Source: RGIG8775 sp045587785
GTDB lineage: Bacteria > Bacillota > Clostridia > Oscillospirales > CAG-272
DNA length: 35,551 bases
Direction: 5' to 3'
Assembly: GCA_045587785.1 (NCBI GenBank)
Contig: JAZNDA010000050.1
Span: 1 to 35,551, forward strand
Notes under the pieces: generated by a model
What the model saw: only the letters and a program-made list of their open reading frames with translations
What the model was told of the DNA's origin: nothing
Database searches by the model: none
Position numbers and translations under genes: made by a program
Shown: positions 15,209-23,168 of the stretch, one piece after another
Position numbering within the stretch: position 1 is the stretch's first letter
How the letters are laid out: each line of letters opens with the position of its first letter

Positions 15209-15568
15209 ATGGTTTCAAGAAAAGACAGTAACCTTGTTCGTCTTAAGAGACATAAGAAGGTCAGAGCAAAGGTTTCGGGCACTGCTGCACGTCCCCGTCT
15301 GGCTGTATATCGCTCCAATGCCAATATCAGCGCACAGATCATTGATGACGTTGCAGGTGTAACATTGGTTTCCGCTTCGACTCTCGAAAAGGCTTTTGAG
15401 GGCAACGGCGGTAATAAAGAGGCTGCAAAGCAGGTCGGTAAGACCATTGCTGAGAGAGCAGCGGCAAAGGGCATCACCGAAGTCGTATTCGACAGAGGCG
15501 GCTACCTTTATCACGGACGTGTATCGGAATTGGCTGACGGCGCTCGCGAGGGCGGCCTTAAGTTCTGA
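15209..15568 (+). CDS. rplR: 50S ribosomal protein L18
   Basis: Binds 5S rRNA with L5. The 119-residue product has the basic N-terminus RLKRHKKVRAKVSGTAARPRL, VYRSNANISAQIIDD, and the C-terminal FDRGGYLYHGRVSELADGAREGGLKF. A short gap with two hairpins separates it from rpsE; the first hairpin includes the rplR stop codon. Confidence 0.98.
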   Translation: MVSRKDSNLVRLKRHKKVRAKVSGTAARPRLAVYRSNANISAQIIDDVAGVTLVSASTLEKAFEGNGGNKEAAKQVGKTIAERAAAKGITEVVFDRGGYLYHGRVSELADGAREGGLKF

Positions 15569-15624
15569 TTGATCTGTCAATCAGTCCGGTTTGTACACTG
15601 TTCAAAGTTAAACTTATTTGAACA
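15565..15624 (+). ncRNA. Two tandem hairpins between rplR and rpsE
   Basis: CTGATTGA (15565-15572) pairs perfectly with TCAATCAG (15577-15584) around a 4-nt loop and contains the rplR stop. TGTTCAAA (15599-15606) pairs perfectly with TTTGAACA (15617-15624) around a 10-nt loop, just before the rpsE ribosome-binding site. There is no T-run, so they are not terminators. Confidence 0.5.
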
Positions 15625-15642
15625 ACTATCAGGAGGAAAAAC

Positions 15643-16146
15643 ATGGCTAGAACATTTAATCCCGCAGAGCTGGACCTTAAAGAACAGCTTGTTGCGCTCA
15701 ACCGTGTTTCCAAGACCGTTAAAGGTGGTCGTATCGCAAGATTCGCAGCTCTTATGGTAGTCGGTGACGGTAACGGTCACGTAGGCTACGGTCTCGGAAA
15801 GGCAGCCGAGGTTCCCGAAGCGATCCGCAAGGGAATTGAGGATGCAAAGAAAAATATGATCGAGGTATCCCTTAAGGGTAGTACGATCCCCCACGAAGTA
15901 CTTGGCGTGTTTGGCGCAGGTAAGGTTCTTCTTAAGCCTGCTGCACAGGGTACAGGTATTATCGCGGGCGGTAAGGTGAGAATGGTGCTTGAGCTTGCAG
16001 GTATCAAGAATATCCGTGCAAAGTGCCTTCGTTCCAACAACCCCACAAACGTGGTCAAGGCGACCATTGAGGGACTTCGTGAGCTCAGAACCGCTGAGGA
16101 AGTTGCGAAGATCCGTGACATCAGCGTAGATCAGATCAAGGGTTAA
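15643..16146 (+). CDS. rpsE: 30S ribosomal protein S5
   Basis: Involved in decoding fidelity and part of the mRNA entry channel. The 167-residue product has the S5 double-stranded-RNA domain (LVALNRVSKTVKGGRIARFAALMVVGDG), GHVGYGLGKAAEVPEAIRKG and GTGIIAGGKVRMVLELAGIKNI. AGGAGG precedes the ATG. Confidence 0.98.
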   Translation: MARTFNPAELDLKEQLVALNRVSKTVKGGRIARFAALMVVGDGNGHVGYGLGKAAEVPEAIRKGIEDAKKNMIEVSLKGSTIPHEVLGVFGAGKVLLKPAAQGTGIIAGGKVRMVLELAGIKNIRAKCLRSNNPTNVVKATIEGLRELRTAEEVAKIRDISVDQIKG

Positions 16147-16158
16147 GGAGGAAGCAAC

Positions 16159-16332
16159 ATGAAAAAGGTTACACTTATTAAAAGTCTTATCGGTTGTCTT
16201 CCCAACCAGATCGCTACTGCAAAGTCCTTGGGACTTCGCAAGATCGGCGACAGCATCGTTACAAAGGATGATGCCGTTCTCGCCGGCAAGATCAAGGTCG
16301 TTTCTCATTTAGTCAAGGTCGAAAACGTATAA
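16159..16332 (+). CDS. rpmD: 50S ribosomal protein L30
   Basis: Small ferredoxin-fold 50S protein, 57 residues. It begins MKKVTLIKSLIGCLPNQIAT, with the family pattern ...SLIG..., then AKSLGLRKIGDSIVTKDD and GKIKVVSHLVKVE. It fills the usual slot between rpsE and rplO with AAGGAGG 12 nt after the rpsE stop. Confidence 0.95.
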   Translation: MKKVTLIKSLIGCLPNQIATAKSLGLRKIGDSIVTKDDAVLAGKIKVVSHLVKVENV

Positions 16333-16344
16333 GGAGGAAGCAAA

Positions 16345-16785
16345 ATGAAACTGAATGAACTTTCACCGGCTGAAGGCTCTGCAAAGTCCGTATGGCGTAA
16401 AGGCAGAGGTCCCGGATCCGGAAACGGCAAGACCGCAGGTAAAGGTCACAAGGGTCAGAATGCTCGCTCCGGCGGCGGTGTAAGACCCGGCTTTGAGGGA
16501 GGACAGCTTCCCCTTTACAGAAAGCTTCCCAAGAGAGGCTTTAACAATAAGTTTGCTACCGTATATGCAATTGTCAACGTTGAAAAGCTTAACGGCTTTG
16601 AGGACGGCGCTGTTGTAGATATGGAAGCACTTCTTGAGAAGAAGATCATCCGCAAAGAGCTTGACGGACTTAAGGTTCTCGGCGGCGGTGAGATCACAAA
16701 GAAATTGACGGTTAAGGCAAATATCTTCTCGGCATCCGCCAAGGAGAAGATCGAGGCCGCAGGAGGAAAGGCAGAGGAGGTATAA
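16345..16785 (+). CDS. rplO: 50S ribosomal protein L15
   Basis: Late-assembly 50S protein. The 146-residue product has the Gly-rich basic N-terminal extension (KGRGPGSGNGKTAGKGHKGQ, ARSGGGVRPGFEGGQ), then LPLYRKLPKRGFNN, and a C-terminal domain ending AAGGKAEEV. It precedes secY by 2 nt, with its last codons providing the secY ribosome-binding site. Confidence 0.98.
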   Translation: MKLNELSPAEGSAKSVWRKGRGPGSGNGKTAGKGHKGQNARSGGGVRPGFEGGQLPLYRKLPKRGFNNKFATVYAIVNVEKLNGFEDGAVVDMEALLEKKIIRKELDGLKVLGGGEITKKLTVKANIFSASAKEKIEAAGGKAEEV

Positions 16786-16787
16786 GC

Positions 16788-18089
16788 ATGTTTCAGACGT
16801 TAAAGAACGCTTGGAAGATCACAGAACTTCGTAATAAGCTTCTCTTCACATTGCTTATCATCATCCTGTACCGCGTAGGTGCTAATATTCCCGTTCCGTT
16901 TATCAATTCCGAATTGATCGAGAATAGTGCAAACTACTTTGTGGGAATCTTCGATTATATGAACTGGCTGTCGGGCGGTGCGCTTTCTCAAGCTACGCTG
17001 TTTGCTCTTTCGGTCAGCCCGTATATCACATCGTCCATTATTATTCAGCTTCTTTGCGTTGCCATTCCCGCTTTGGAGAGACTCTCCAAGGAGGGTGAAG
17101 CAGGCAAGAAGAAGATCAATGCACTCACAAGATACGTGACCGTTGGACTTGCGCTTATCACAAGCTACGGTTATATGAAGCTTCTTGATTCGGGTATGGG
17201 CTCGGGACAGAGCTTCCTTGTTGAAGGCGCAGGCTTTTTCGCAAAGCTGGTGATCGTGGCTTGCTACTGTGCAGGCGCATCGCTGATCATGTGGCTTGCT
17301 GAAAAGATCAACGAATTCGGTATCGGTAACGGTATCTCGATGATCCTGTTCGCAAACATCATTGCAGGTATCCCCACACTCGTGTCGGGACTCTGGACGA
17401 TGATTGTTGGCGCAAAGTATCTGGCTGTTGGAATTATCCTTGGTGTGGTATCGCTGCTTATTACACTGGCAGTGATCGTGTTCATTGTACTTGTCAATGA
17501 CTCCGAGAGAAGAATTCCGATCCAGTACGCTAAGAAGGTTGTCGGTCGTAAGATGTACGGCGGCGCGAATACCAACCTTCCTTTGAAGGTCAATATGTCG
17601 GGCGTTATGCCGATCATCTTCGCAAGCTCTATTGTTTCCATTCCCGCAACCGTCGGTGCATTCTTCCCGAATGTTAAGTGGTTGTCGTGGCTCACGGAGC
17701 ATTTCAGCTACGATTCTTGGGTGTATATCGTTCTGTACCTTGTTCTGATCGTTGCGTTTGCGTATTTCTACATTATGATCTCGTTCAATCCTGTAGAAAC
17801 CGCAAACAATATCCAGAACAACGGCGGCGCCATTCGCGGTGTTCGTCCGGGTAGACCTACGGTTGAGTTTATCACAAAGATTCTGAACCGTATCACACTC
17901 ATCGGTGCTTTGTTCCTGTGCATTATCGCAGGACTTCCTATGATCATCAATGCCGTGTTCCAAGGAAGCTTTACGGGTATTGCGTTCGGAGGCAACTCGC
18001 TTCTGATCGTGATCGGTGTTGCACTGGAAACCGTACGTGACCTTGAGGCACAGATCACATTGCGCAATTACAAGGGATTCCTTGATTGA
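16788..18089 (+). CDS. secY: Preprotein translocase subunit SecY
   Basis: Channel of the Sec translocon in the cytoplasmic membrane. The 433-residue protein has ten predicted membrane helices. Conserved segments include RVGANIPVPFIN in the first loop, FALSVSPYITSSIIIQLL for helix 2 and the plug region, YAKKVVGRKMYGGANTNLPLKVN in the cytosolic C4-C5 region, MSGVMPIIFASS, and the C-terminal ETVRDLEAQITLRNYKGFL. AGGAGG lies within the end of rplO, implying coupled translation. Confidence 0.98.
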   Translation: MFQTLKNAWKITELRNKLLFTLLIIILYRVGANIPVPFINSELIENSANYFVGIFDYMNWLSGGALSQATLFALSVSPYITSSIIIQLLCVAIPALERLSKEGEAGKKKINALTRYVTVGLALITSYGYMKLLDSGMGSGQSFLVEGAGFFAKLVIVACYCAGASLIMWLAEKINEFGIGNGISMILFANIIAGIPTLVSGLWTMIVGAKYLAVGIILGVVSLLITLAVIVFIVLVNDSERRIPIQYAKKVVGRKMYGGANTNLPLKVNMSGVMPIIFASSIVSIPATVGAFFPNVKWLSWLTEHFSYDSWVYIVLYLVLIVAFAYFYIMISFNPVETANNIQNNGGAIRGVRPGRPTVEFITKILNRITLIGALFLCIIAGLPMIINAVFQGSFTGIAFGGNSLLIVIGVALETVRDLEAQITLRNYKGFLD

Positions 18090-18113
18090 TCGCGTCAGAT
18101 GCGGAGGAAAAGC

Positions 18114-18755
18114 ATGAATCTAATTTTGATGGGCGCTCCGGGTGCGGGCAAAGGCACGCAGTCCGAGAGAATTTCTGAAAAATGGAACATTCCTGCCGTT
18201 TCTACGGGTGATATGCTTCGCGCAGCCATCCGTGAAGGAAGCGAGCTTGGAAAGACAGCCAAGGGCTATATGGATGCGGGACAGCTTGTCCCGGACCATG
18301 TGGTCATCGGAATCATTAAAGATTATCTTGCATCTGACAGATGTAAGAACGGGTTTATTCTTGATGGTTTTCCCCGTTCTATCCCGCAGGCGGAAGCGCT
18401 TGACGAGATGGGCGTGAAGATCGACAAGGTGTTAAACATCGAGGTGGAGGATGAAGCCATTATCGAACGAATGAGCGGACGCAGAGTTTGTTCGGGATGT
18501 GGCGCATCGTATCATGTCAAATACAATCCTTCCGAGAAGGAAAACGTTTGCGACAAATGCGGTAAGTCACTCTTTATCAGAGATGATGATGCGGCAGATA
18601 CTGTGAAAAAAAGACTTGACACCTATCATGGACAGACAGAGCCTCTGAAGGACTTTTATGCAAAGAAAGGTCTTCTTGTTACCGTAAAGGGACAAGATCG
18701 TGTTGAGGACACAGCAGCGCTTGTGTTCGAGGCACTTGCGGAGTTTGAGGCTTAA
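18114..18755 (+). CDS. adk: Adenylate kinase, zinc-binding LID type
   Basis: Interconverts ATP + AMP and 2 ADP. The 213-residue product has the P-loop GAPGAGKGT (7-15), the AMP-site TGDMLR, and DGFPR (84-88). The long LID domain has four Cys (126, 129, 146, 149) that bind zinc, as in Gram-positive long-form enzymes. The ATG at 18114 is preferred over an upstream in-frame ATG because GGAGG lies just before it and MNLILMGAPG is the normal start. Its stop is 4 nt before map. Confidence 0.97.
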   Translation: MNLILMGAPGAGKGTQSERISEKWNIPAVSTGDMLRAAIREGSELGKTAKGYMDAGQLVPDHVVIGIIKDYLASDRCKNGFILDGFPRSIPQAEALDEMGVKIDKVLNIEVEDEAIIERMSGRRVCSGCGASYHVKYNPSEKENVCDKCGKSLFIRDDDAADTVKKRLDTYHGQTEPLKDFYAKKGLLVTVKGQDRVEDTAALVFEALAEFEA

Positions 18756-18759
18756 GTTT

Positions 18760-19509
18760 ATGATACAAGTCAAAAACCAAGATCAGATATTGGCTATGAG
18801 GGAGGCAGGACGCATTACGGCGCAGGCACTGGTTGCCGCGCGTGAGTGCGTACGCGAAGGCATTAGCACCTATGAGCTTGATAAGGTGATTCGAAACACC
18901 ATTGAGCGCGCAGGCGCGAGGCCTTCCTTCCTCGGCTACGCCGGATTCCCGGGGTCTGCATGTATCAGTATCAATGACGAGGTCATCCACGGAATTCCCT
19001 CAAAACAGAGAATTCTGATGGAGGGCGATATCGTGAAGATCGACGTAGGTGCATACTACAAGGGATTCCATGGTGACAGTGCAAGAACGATACCTGTTGG
19101 CAGGGTGAGTACTGAGGCTGAGCGTCTGATAGAAGCTACGGAAAAAAGCTTCTGGGCGGGAGTCGAGCAGGCAAAATCCGGCAATAGGATCGGAGATATC
19201 GGAAACGCAATTGAGAGCTGTATCAAACAATACGGATACAGCGTGGTCAGACGTTATATCGGTCACGGCGTGGGGCATGAGCTTCACGAAGCGCCTGATG
19301 TGCCGAACTTCGGAACGGCAGGCAGAGGTGTGAGACTTTGTAACGGAATGGTGATCGCCATAGAGCCGATGGTCAACGTCGGTTCGCATGATGTGAAGGA
19401 AATGAGTGACGGTTGGACGGTAAAAACGGCTGACGGAACGCTCTCGGCACATTATGAAAACACCGTTGCGATCACATCTGAGGGCGTTATCGTACTGACC
19501 GAGGTGTGA
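18760..19509 (+). CDS. map: Methionine aminopeptidase, type I
   Basis: Removes the initiator Met from nascent chains. The 249-residue product starts MIQVKNQDQILAMREAGRI. The five metal ligands align at D95, D106, H169, E202 and E233, and substrate-site His77 (VIHGIP) and His176 are present. The frame is open upstream inside adk, but family length and the adk stop favour the ATG at 18760. The ribosome-binding site is modest (GAGG in the adk end), suggesting coupling with adk. Confidence 0.97.
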   Translation: MIQVKNQDQILAMREAGRITAQALVAARECVREGISTYELDKVIRNTIERAGARPSFLGYAGFPGSACISINDEVIHGIPSKQRILMEGDIVKIDVGAYYKGFHGDSARTIPVGRVSTEAERLIEATEKSFWAGVEQAKSGNRIGDIGNAIESCIKQYGYSVVRRYIGHGVGHELHEAPDVPNFGTAGRGVRLCNGMVIAIEPMVNVGSHDVKEMSDGWTVKTADGTLSAHYENTVAITSEGVIVLTEV

Positions 19510-19547
19510 CGCTGCCAACAAGAATCGGAAGGAATGGAGGGATTATT

Positions 19548-19766
19548 CTGCCGAAGGATGACGTGATTGAATTTGAGGGTGTGGTTGTGGAAGCAATGCC
19601 CAACGCGACTTTCAAGGTTAAGCTTCCGAATGAGCATATCGTAACGGCTCATATATCGGGAAAGCTGAGAATGAACTATATCAAAATTTTGCCCGGTGAT
19701 AAGGTAACCATTGAGGTATCGATCTACGATCCCACGAAGGGCCGTATCACATGGCGTGCTAAGTAA
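19548..19766 (+). CDS. infA: Translation initiation factor IF-1, probable CTG start
   Basis: Binds the 30S A site during initiation. From CTG at 19548 the product is 72 residues, the exact family length. It reads (M)PKDDVIEFEGVVVEAMPNATFKVKLPNEH, HISGKLRMNYIKILPGDKVTIEVSIYDPTKGRITWR. GGAGGG (19536-19541) stands 6 nt before this CTG. No in-frame ATG or TTG lies close by; the only other usual start is GTG at 19506, which would add 14 residues not found in IF-1 and has no well-placed ribosome-binding site. ATT codons at 19542 and 19545 are also possible. The gene follows map by 38 nt. Confidence 0.93.
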   Translation: MPKDDVIEFEGVVVEAMPNATFKVKLPNEHIVTAHISGKLRMNYIKILPGDKVTIEVSIYDPTKGRITWRAK

Positions 19767-19799
19767 AACCAAACGCGAAGAAAGGAATGGTAAGACAGC

Positions 19800-19913
19800 A
19801 TGAAAGTAAAACCATCCGTAAAGAAGATTTGCGAGAAATGCAAAATCATTAAGAGAAAAGGCAAAGTAATGGTTATTTGCGACAACCCCAAGCATAAGCA
19901 GAAACAGGGTTGA
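19800..19913 (+). CDS. rpmJ: 50S ribosomal protein L36, zinc-binding form
   Basis: Smallest 50S protein, 37 residues: MKVKPSVKKICEKCKIIKRK, then the C-terminal VICDNPKHKQKQG. C11, C14, C27 and H32 form the zinc site, marking the C+ form. It sits in its standard place between infA and rpsM, with AAAGGAATGG upstream. Confidence 0.96.
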   Translation: MKVKPSVKKICEKCKIIKRKGKVMVICDNPKHKQKQG

Positions 19914-19949
19914 TCGTGCCAAATATCAAACAGAGAGGTGAAATAGAGA

Positions 19950-20318
19950 ATGGCTCGTATAGCTGGTGTTGATATTCCGAATGCCAAGCGCGTAGAAATC
20001 GCCCTTACCTACATTTACGGTATCGGACGCAAGAGCGCAAATGATATCCTTGCAAAAACAGGTATCAATCCCGATACCCGTGCAAAGGATCTGACAGAAG
20101 AGGAGATTGCAAAGCTCCGTGACGTAATCGAAAACGAGTACACCGTTGAGGGTGACCTTCGCCGTGATGTTGCACTTAACATCAAGAGAATGGTAGAAAT
20201 CAACTGCTACCGTGGAATCCGTCATAGAAAAGGTCTCCCCGTAAGAGGACAGAGAACCAAGACAAACGCAAGAACCAGAAAGGGTCCTGCGAAGACCATC
20301 GCAAATAAGAAGAAATAA
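19950..20318 (+). CDS. rpsM: 30S ribosomal protein S13
   Basis: 30S head protein forming bridges with the 50S and contacting P-site tRNA. The 122-residue product starts MARIAGVDIPNAKRVEIALTY, has IYGIGRKSANDIL, and the basic C-terminus GIRHRKGLPVRGQRTKTNAR then KGPAKTIANKKK. GAGAGGTG precedes the ATG. Confidence 0.98.
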   Translation: MARIAGVDIPNAKRVEIALTYIYGIGRKSANDILAKTGINPDTRAKDLTEEEIAKLRDVIENEYTVEGDLRRDVALNIKRMVEINCYRGIRHRKGLPVRGQRTKTNARTRKGPAKTIANKKK

Positions 20319-20331
20319 GGAGGGGCATAAA

Positions 20332-20730
20332 ATGGCAAAGGTTGCTGCAAAGAAGGTCATTAAGAAGCGCCGCGAACGTAAGAACATTGAAAAAGGTGCG
20401 GCACATATCAGCTCGACCTTCAACAATACAATTATCACCATTACAGATGCCGAGGGTAACGCAATTTCCTGGGCTTCGGCAGGTGAGCTCGGCTTTAAGG
20501 GTTCGAGAAAGTCCACTCCCTTTGCTGCTCAGAGTGCAGCAGAAACTGCAGCTAAGGCAGCTATGGAACACGGACTGAAAACAGTTGAAGTATTTGTAAA
20601 GGGACCCGGCTCCGGACGTGAATCCGCAATTCGTGCACTTGAGACAGTTGGTCTTCAGATCACCATGATCAAAGACGTAACTCCCATTCCGCACAACGGT
20701 TGCAGACCGCCTAAGCGCAGACGTGTCTAA
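20332..20730 (+). CDS. rpsK: 30S ribosomal protein S11
   Basis: Platform protein near the Shine-Dalgarno helix. The 132-residue product has the basic N-terminus KKVIKKRRERKNIEKGAAHI, SSTFNNTIITITDAEGN, and the signature VKGPGSGRESAIRAL, and ends DVTPIPHNGCRPPKRRRV. It lies 13 nt after rpsM. Confidence 0.98.
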   Translation: MAKVAAKKVIKKRRERKNIEKGAAHISSTFNNTIITITDAEGNAISWASAGELGFKGSRKSTPFAAQSAAETAAKAAMEHGLKTVEVFVKGPGSGRESAIRALETVGLQITMIKDVTPIPHNGCRPPKRRRV

Positions 20731-20751
20731 TTATAAAAGGAGGAAACGGAT

Positions 20752-21378
20752 ATGGCAAGATATACAGGTCCTGCTTGCAAGCTGTGCCGCAGAGAGGGCG
20801 TAAAGCTTTACCTTAAGGGCGAGCGTTGCATGACGGGTAAGTGCGCAATCGAGCGCAGAAATACAGCTCCCGGTCAGCATGGTGCCGGCAACAAGAAGAT
20901 GAGAGAGTACGGCAGACAGCTCCGTGAGAAGCAGAAAGCAAAGAGATATTACGGTATCCTTGAAAAGCAGTTCCTTAACTACTTCAAGGAAGCAGATCGT
21001 AAAGAGGGTATTACAGGTGAGAACCTTCTTACTCTGATCGAAAGACGTATCGACAATGTTGTTTACAGAATGGGCTTTGCAGAGAGCCACAAAGAGGCTC
21101 GTCAGCTTGTTCTTCATGAGCACTTTGAGCTTAACGGCAAGAAGATAAACGTTCCTTCCATCATTGTGAAGGTGGGCGATGTTCTTACCGTAAGAGAGAA
21201 CTTCCGTGCATCCGAGAAGTGCAAGGCACTTGCCGAGGCACTCAAGGATAAGACCGCACCCAAGTGGCTTGAGGTCAACAAGGACGCTCTTACAGCAAAG
21301 GTAGTAGCACTTCCCGCAAGAGACGACATCGATTTCGAGATCGAGGAACAGCTTATTGTCGAACTTTATTCCAAGTAA
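20752..21378 (+). CDS. rpsD: 30S ribosomal protein S4, Cys-containing form
   Basis: Primary 16S binder and early-assembly protein. The 208-residue product has four Cys near the N-terminus (C9, C12, C26, C31), consistent with a zinc-binding S4. It then has QHGAGNKKMREYGRQLREKQKAK and an S4 domain around ERRIDNVVYRMGFAESHKEARQLVLH. A 110-nt gap with a hairpin follows before rpoA. Confidence 0.98.
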   Translation: MARYTGPACKLCRREGVKLYLKGERCMTGKCAIERRNTAPGQHGAGNKKMREYGRQLREKQKAKRYYGILEKQFLNYFKEADRKEGITGENLLTLIERRIDNVVYRMGFAESHKEARQLVLHEHFELNGKKINVPSIIVKVGDVLTVRENFRASEKCKALAEALKDKTAPKWLEVNKDALTAKVVALPARDDIDFEIEEQLIVELYSK

Positions 21379-21381
21379 TGC

Positions 21382-21435
21382 CACACGCTTCTGCCTTGCG
21401 GTATTACATGAATATCGCATGACAAAGGCTGTGTG
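21382..21435 (+). ncRNA. Hairpin element between rpsD and rpoA
   Basis: TGCGGTATT (21397-21405) pairs with AATATCGCA (21411-21419) as a 9-bp stem with one G-U pair and a 5-nt loop. It may be enclosed by CACAC (21382-21386) with GTGTG (21431-21435). No T-run follows. It is not a terminator; processing or regulatory use is possible. Confidence 0.45.
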
Positions 21436-21488
21436 AATCGGAAGGCTCAAAATGTGCCCATAAAAATTACGAGGAGGTATTATTTGGA

Positions 21489-22463
21489 ATGATTGAGATA
21501 GAGAAGCCTAATATTACGACCGTGAACCTCAGTGAGGATGGAAGAAGCGGCAAGTTTATTGTAGATCCTTTGGAAAGAGGCTACGGCATCACGCTTGGAA
21601 ACTCGCTTCGCAGAATTCTTCTGAGCTCGCTTCCCGGTGTTGCAGTCAGCAGCATCAAAATTGACGGTGTACTTCATGAATTTTCCACCATCCCCGGTGT
21701 CAAGGAAGACGTAACTGAGATCGTCCTTAACGTCAAGGGAATTACGGCAAAGCTTCATTGCAATACACCTAAGACCGTTGTGATCGACGTAACGGGTGAG
21801 CAGGAAGTGACCGCGGGCGACATCAAACAGGACTCCGACATTGAGATTTTGAACCCCGAGCACCATATTGCAACGGTAGGTCAGAACGAGAGATTCTATA
21901 TGGAACTCACGTTTGAGCACGGTCGCGGATATGTGTCTCAGGAGCGTAACAAGCAGAATCACACCATTCTGGTCGGTCAGACCGCGTCGGCACCCATCGG
22001 AACCATTTACACCGACTCCATTTATACACCTGTTTATAAGGTGAGCTACTCGGTGGAAAACACCCGTGTGGGAAATATTACTGACTACGATAAGCTTACG
22101 CTTGAGGTTCTTACAAACGGAACGATTTCCGCAAAGGAAGCGATTTCACTTGGAGCCAAGATTCTCAACGAGCATCTCAACTTGTTTGTGGATTTGTCAG
22201 ATGAAGCAAAGAAGGCAGAAATCATGGTTGAAAGAGAAGCCGTAAAGAAAGAAAAGGTTCTTGAGATGACCATTGAGGAGCTTGACATGTCTGTCAGAAG
22301 CTTTAACTGCTTGAAGCGTGCAGGCATTGATACCGTCGAAGACTTGACGAACCGTACCGAGGAAGACATGATTAAGGTTAGAAATCTCGGTAAGAAATCG
22401 CTGGAAGAAGTTATTCAGAAGCTGCATTCTCTCGGTCTTGACCTGAAGAAGGAAGAAGAATAA
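21489..22463 (+). CDS. rpoA: RNA polymerase alpha subunit
   Basis: Scaffold for RNA polymerase assembly. The 324-residue product has the N-terminal dimerisation domain (ERGYGITLGNSLRRILLSSLPGVAV, about 30-54; EFSTIPGVKEDVTEIVLN). The C-terminal DNA- and activator-binding domain is about 258-318 (LDMSVRSFNCLKRAGIDTVEDL, NLGKKSLEEV). GAGGAGG precedes the ATG. Confidence 0.98.
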   Translation: MIEIEKPNITTVNLSEDGRSGKFIVDPLERGYGITLGNSLRRILLSSLPGVAVSSIKIDGVLHEFSTIPGVKEDVTEIVLNVKGITAKLHCNTPKTVVIDVTGEQEVTAGDIKQDSDIEILNPEHHIATVGQNERFYMELTFEHGRGYVSQERNKQNHTILVGQTASAPIGTIYTDSIYTPVYKVSYSVENTRVGNITDYDKLTLEVLTNGTISAKEAISLGAKILNEHLNLFVDLSDEAKKAEIMVEREAVKKEKVLEMTIEELDMSVRSFNCLKRAGIDTVEDLTNRTEEDMIKVRNLGKKSLEEVIQKLHSLGLDLKKEEE

Positions 22464-22514
22464 TTCGAGAGACGCATAACGTACAGATAAGATTCGCAGA
22501 AGGAGGGAAATACA

Positions 22515-22904
22515 ATGCCCGCAAATAGAAAACTCGGCAGAACATCTGCTCACAGAAAATCTATGCTTCGCGGAATGGTAACCCTTTTGCTTGAGAACGG
22601 TCAGGTGGAGACCACGCTGACCAGAGCAAAGGAAGTCCGTTCGGTGGCTGAAAAGATGATTACGCTTGGCAAGAAGAACACGCTTGCTACCCGTCGTGCT
22701 GCATTTGGATATATCACCAAGAGAGAGGTTGTAACCAAGCTCTTCGAGGAGATCGCACCCAAGTACGAGGGACGTAACGGCGGTTATACTCAGATCTTTA
22801 AGCTTGGTCCCCGCAGAGGCGACGCTGCTGAAATGGCAATCGTAAGATTGATCGACGGCGCTGCTAAGGCAGAGGCAAAGGCTGAAGAAAAGACTGAGGC
22901 GTAA
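22515..22904 (+). CDS. rplQ: 50S ribosomal protein L17
   Basis: Last gene of the superoperon. The 129-residue product begins MPANRKLGRTSAHRKSMLRG, has VETTLTRAKEVRSVAEKMITLGKK and NGGYTQIFKLGPRRGDAAEMAIVRL. A short Ala/Lys/Glu tail follows. AAGGAGGG precedes the ATG, and the operon terminator starts 10 nt past the stop. Confidence 0.98.
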   Translation: MPANRKLGRTSAHRKSMLRGMVTLLLENGQVETTLTRAKEVRSVAEKMITLGKKNTLATRRAAFGYITKREVVTKLFEEIAPKYEGRNGGYTQIFKLGPRRGDAAEMAIVRLIDGAAKAEAKAEEKTEA

Positions 22905-22914
22905 AACGCAAGAT

Positions 22915-22947
22915 AAAAGCTCCGAGGATACATCCTCGGAGCTTTTT
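22915..22947 (+). terminator. Intrinsic terminator of the ribosomal superoperon
   Basis: A 12-bp GC-rich stem, AGCTCCGAGGAT (22918-22929) with its complement (22932-22943), is flanked by AAA upstream and TTTT downstream. It closes the transcript begun at rpsJ. Confidence 0.92.
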
Positions 22948-22992
22948 GTAAGCACAAAGTGTGAACAAATTTTAAACAATGGAGAAATATCC

Positions 22993-23021
22993 TTGACAAA
23001 TAAAATAAATGGGTGTATAAT
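22993..23021 (+). promoter_or_regulatory. Consensus sigma-A promoter of the aromatic operon, with dyad over the -10
   Basis: TTGACA (22993-22998), a 17-nt spacer and TATAAT (23016-23021) are a perfect consensus. GGTGT (23012-23016) and ACACC (23023-23027) form a dyad centred on the -10, which could be a repressor operator. The predicted start is near 23028. Confidence 0.92.
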
Positions 23022-23027
23022 GACACC

Positions 23028-23168
23028 ATCATTTTTAAGGGAGGAACAAAGAAATGTCTGAATGTGTAGCATGTCAAAATAATATTTCTGTGTCCTCCGA
23101 CCGCGCCACTGGTGCGGCCCGTGTTGCATGCCTTTTTGCAGTACGCTTTTTTGCGTACTGCTTTTTTT
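23028..23168 (+). ncRNA. Structured leader RNA of the aromatic amino-acid operon
   Basis: The RNA from the predicted start to the first terminator is about 140 nt. GGAGGA (23040-23045), which is the ribosome-binding site of the small frame, pairs with TCCTCC (23093-23098). AGAAAT (23050-23055), covering most of its ATG, pairs with ATTTCT (23084-23089). A second hairpin is CCGCGCC/GGTGCGG (23101-23117). GCATG-T-CAA (23069-23077) can instead pair with TTGCATGC (23124-23131), which cannot coexist with the first stem as a simple nested fold. The terminator follows. The layout resembles a transcriptional attenuator, but I know of no named family matching it. Confidence 0.6.

Noticed and set aside
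16800..17963. 387-codon minus-strand frame opposite secY
   Set aside because: It is the shadow of secY; composition is His/Asn/Cys-rich as expected from reversed codons.
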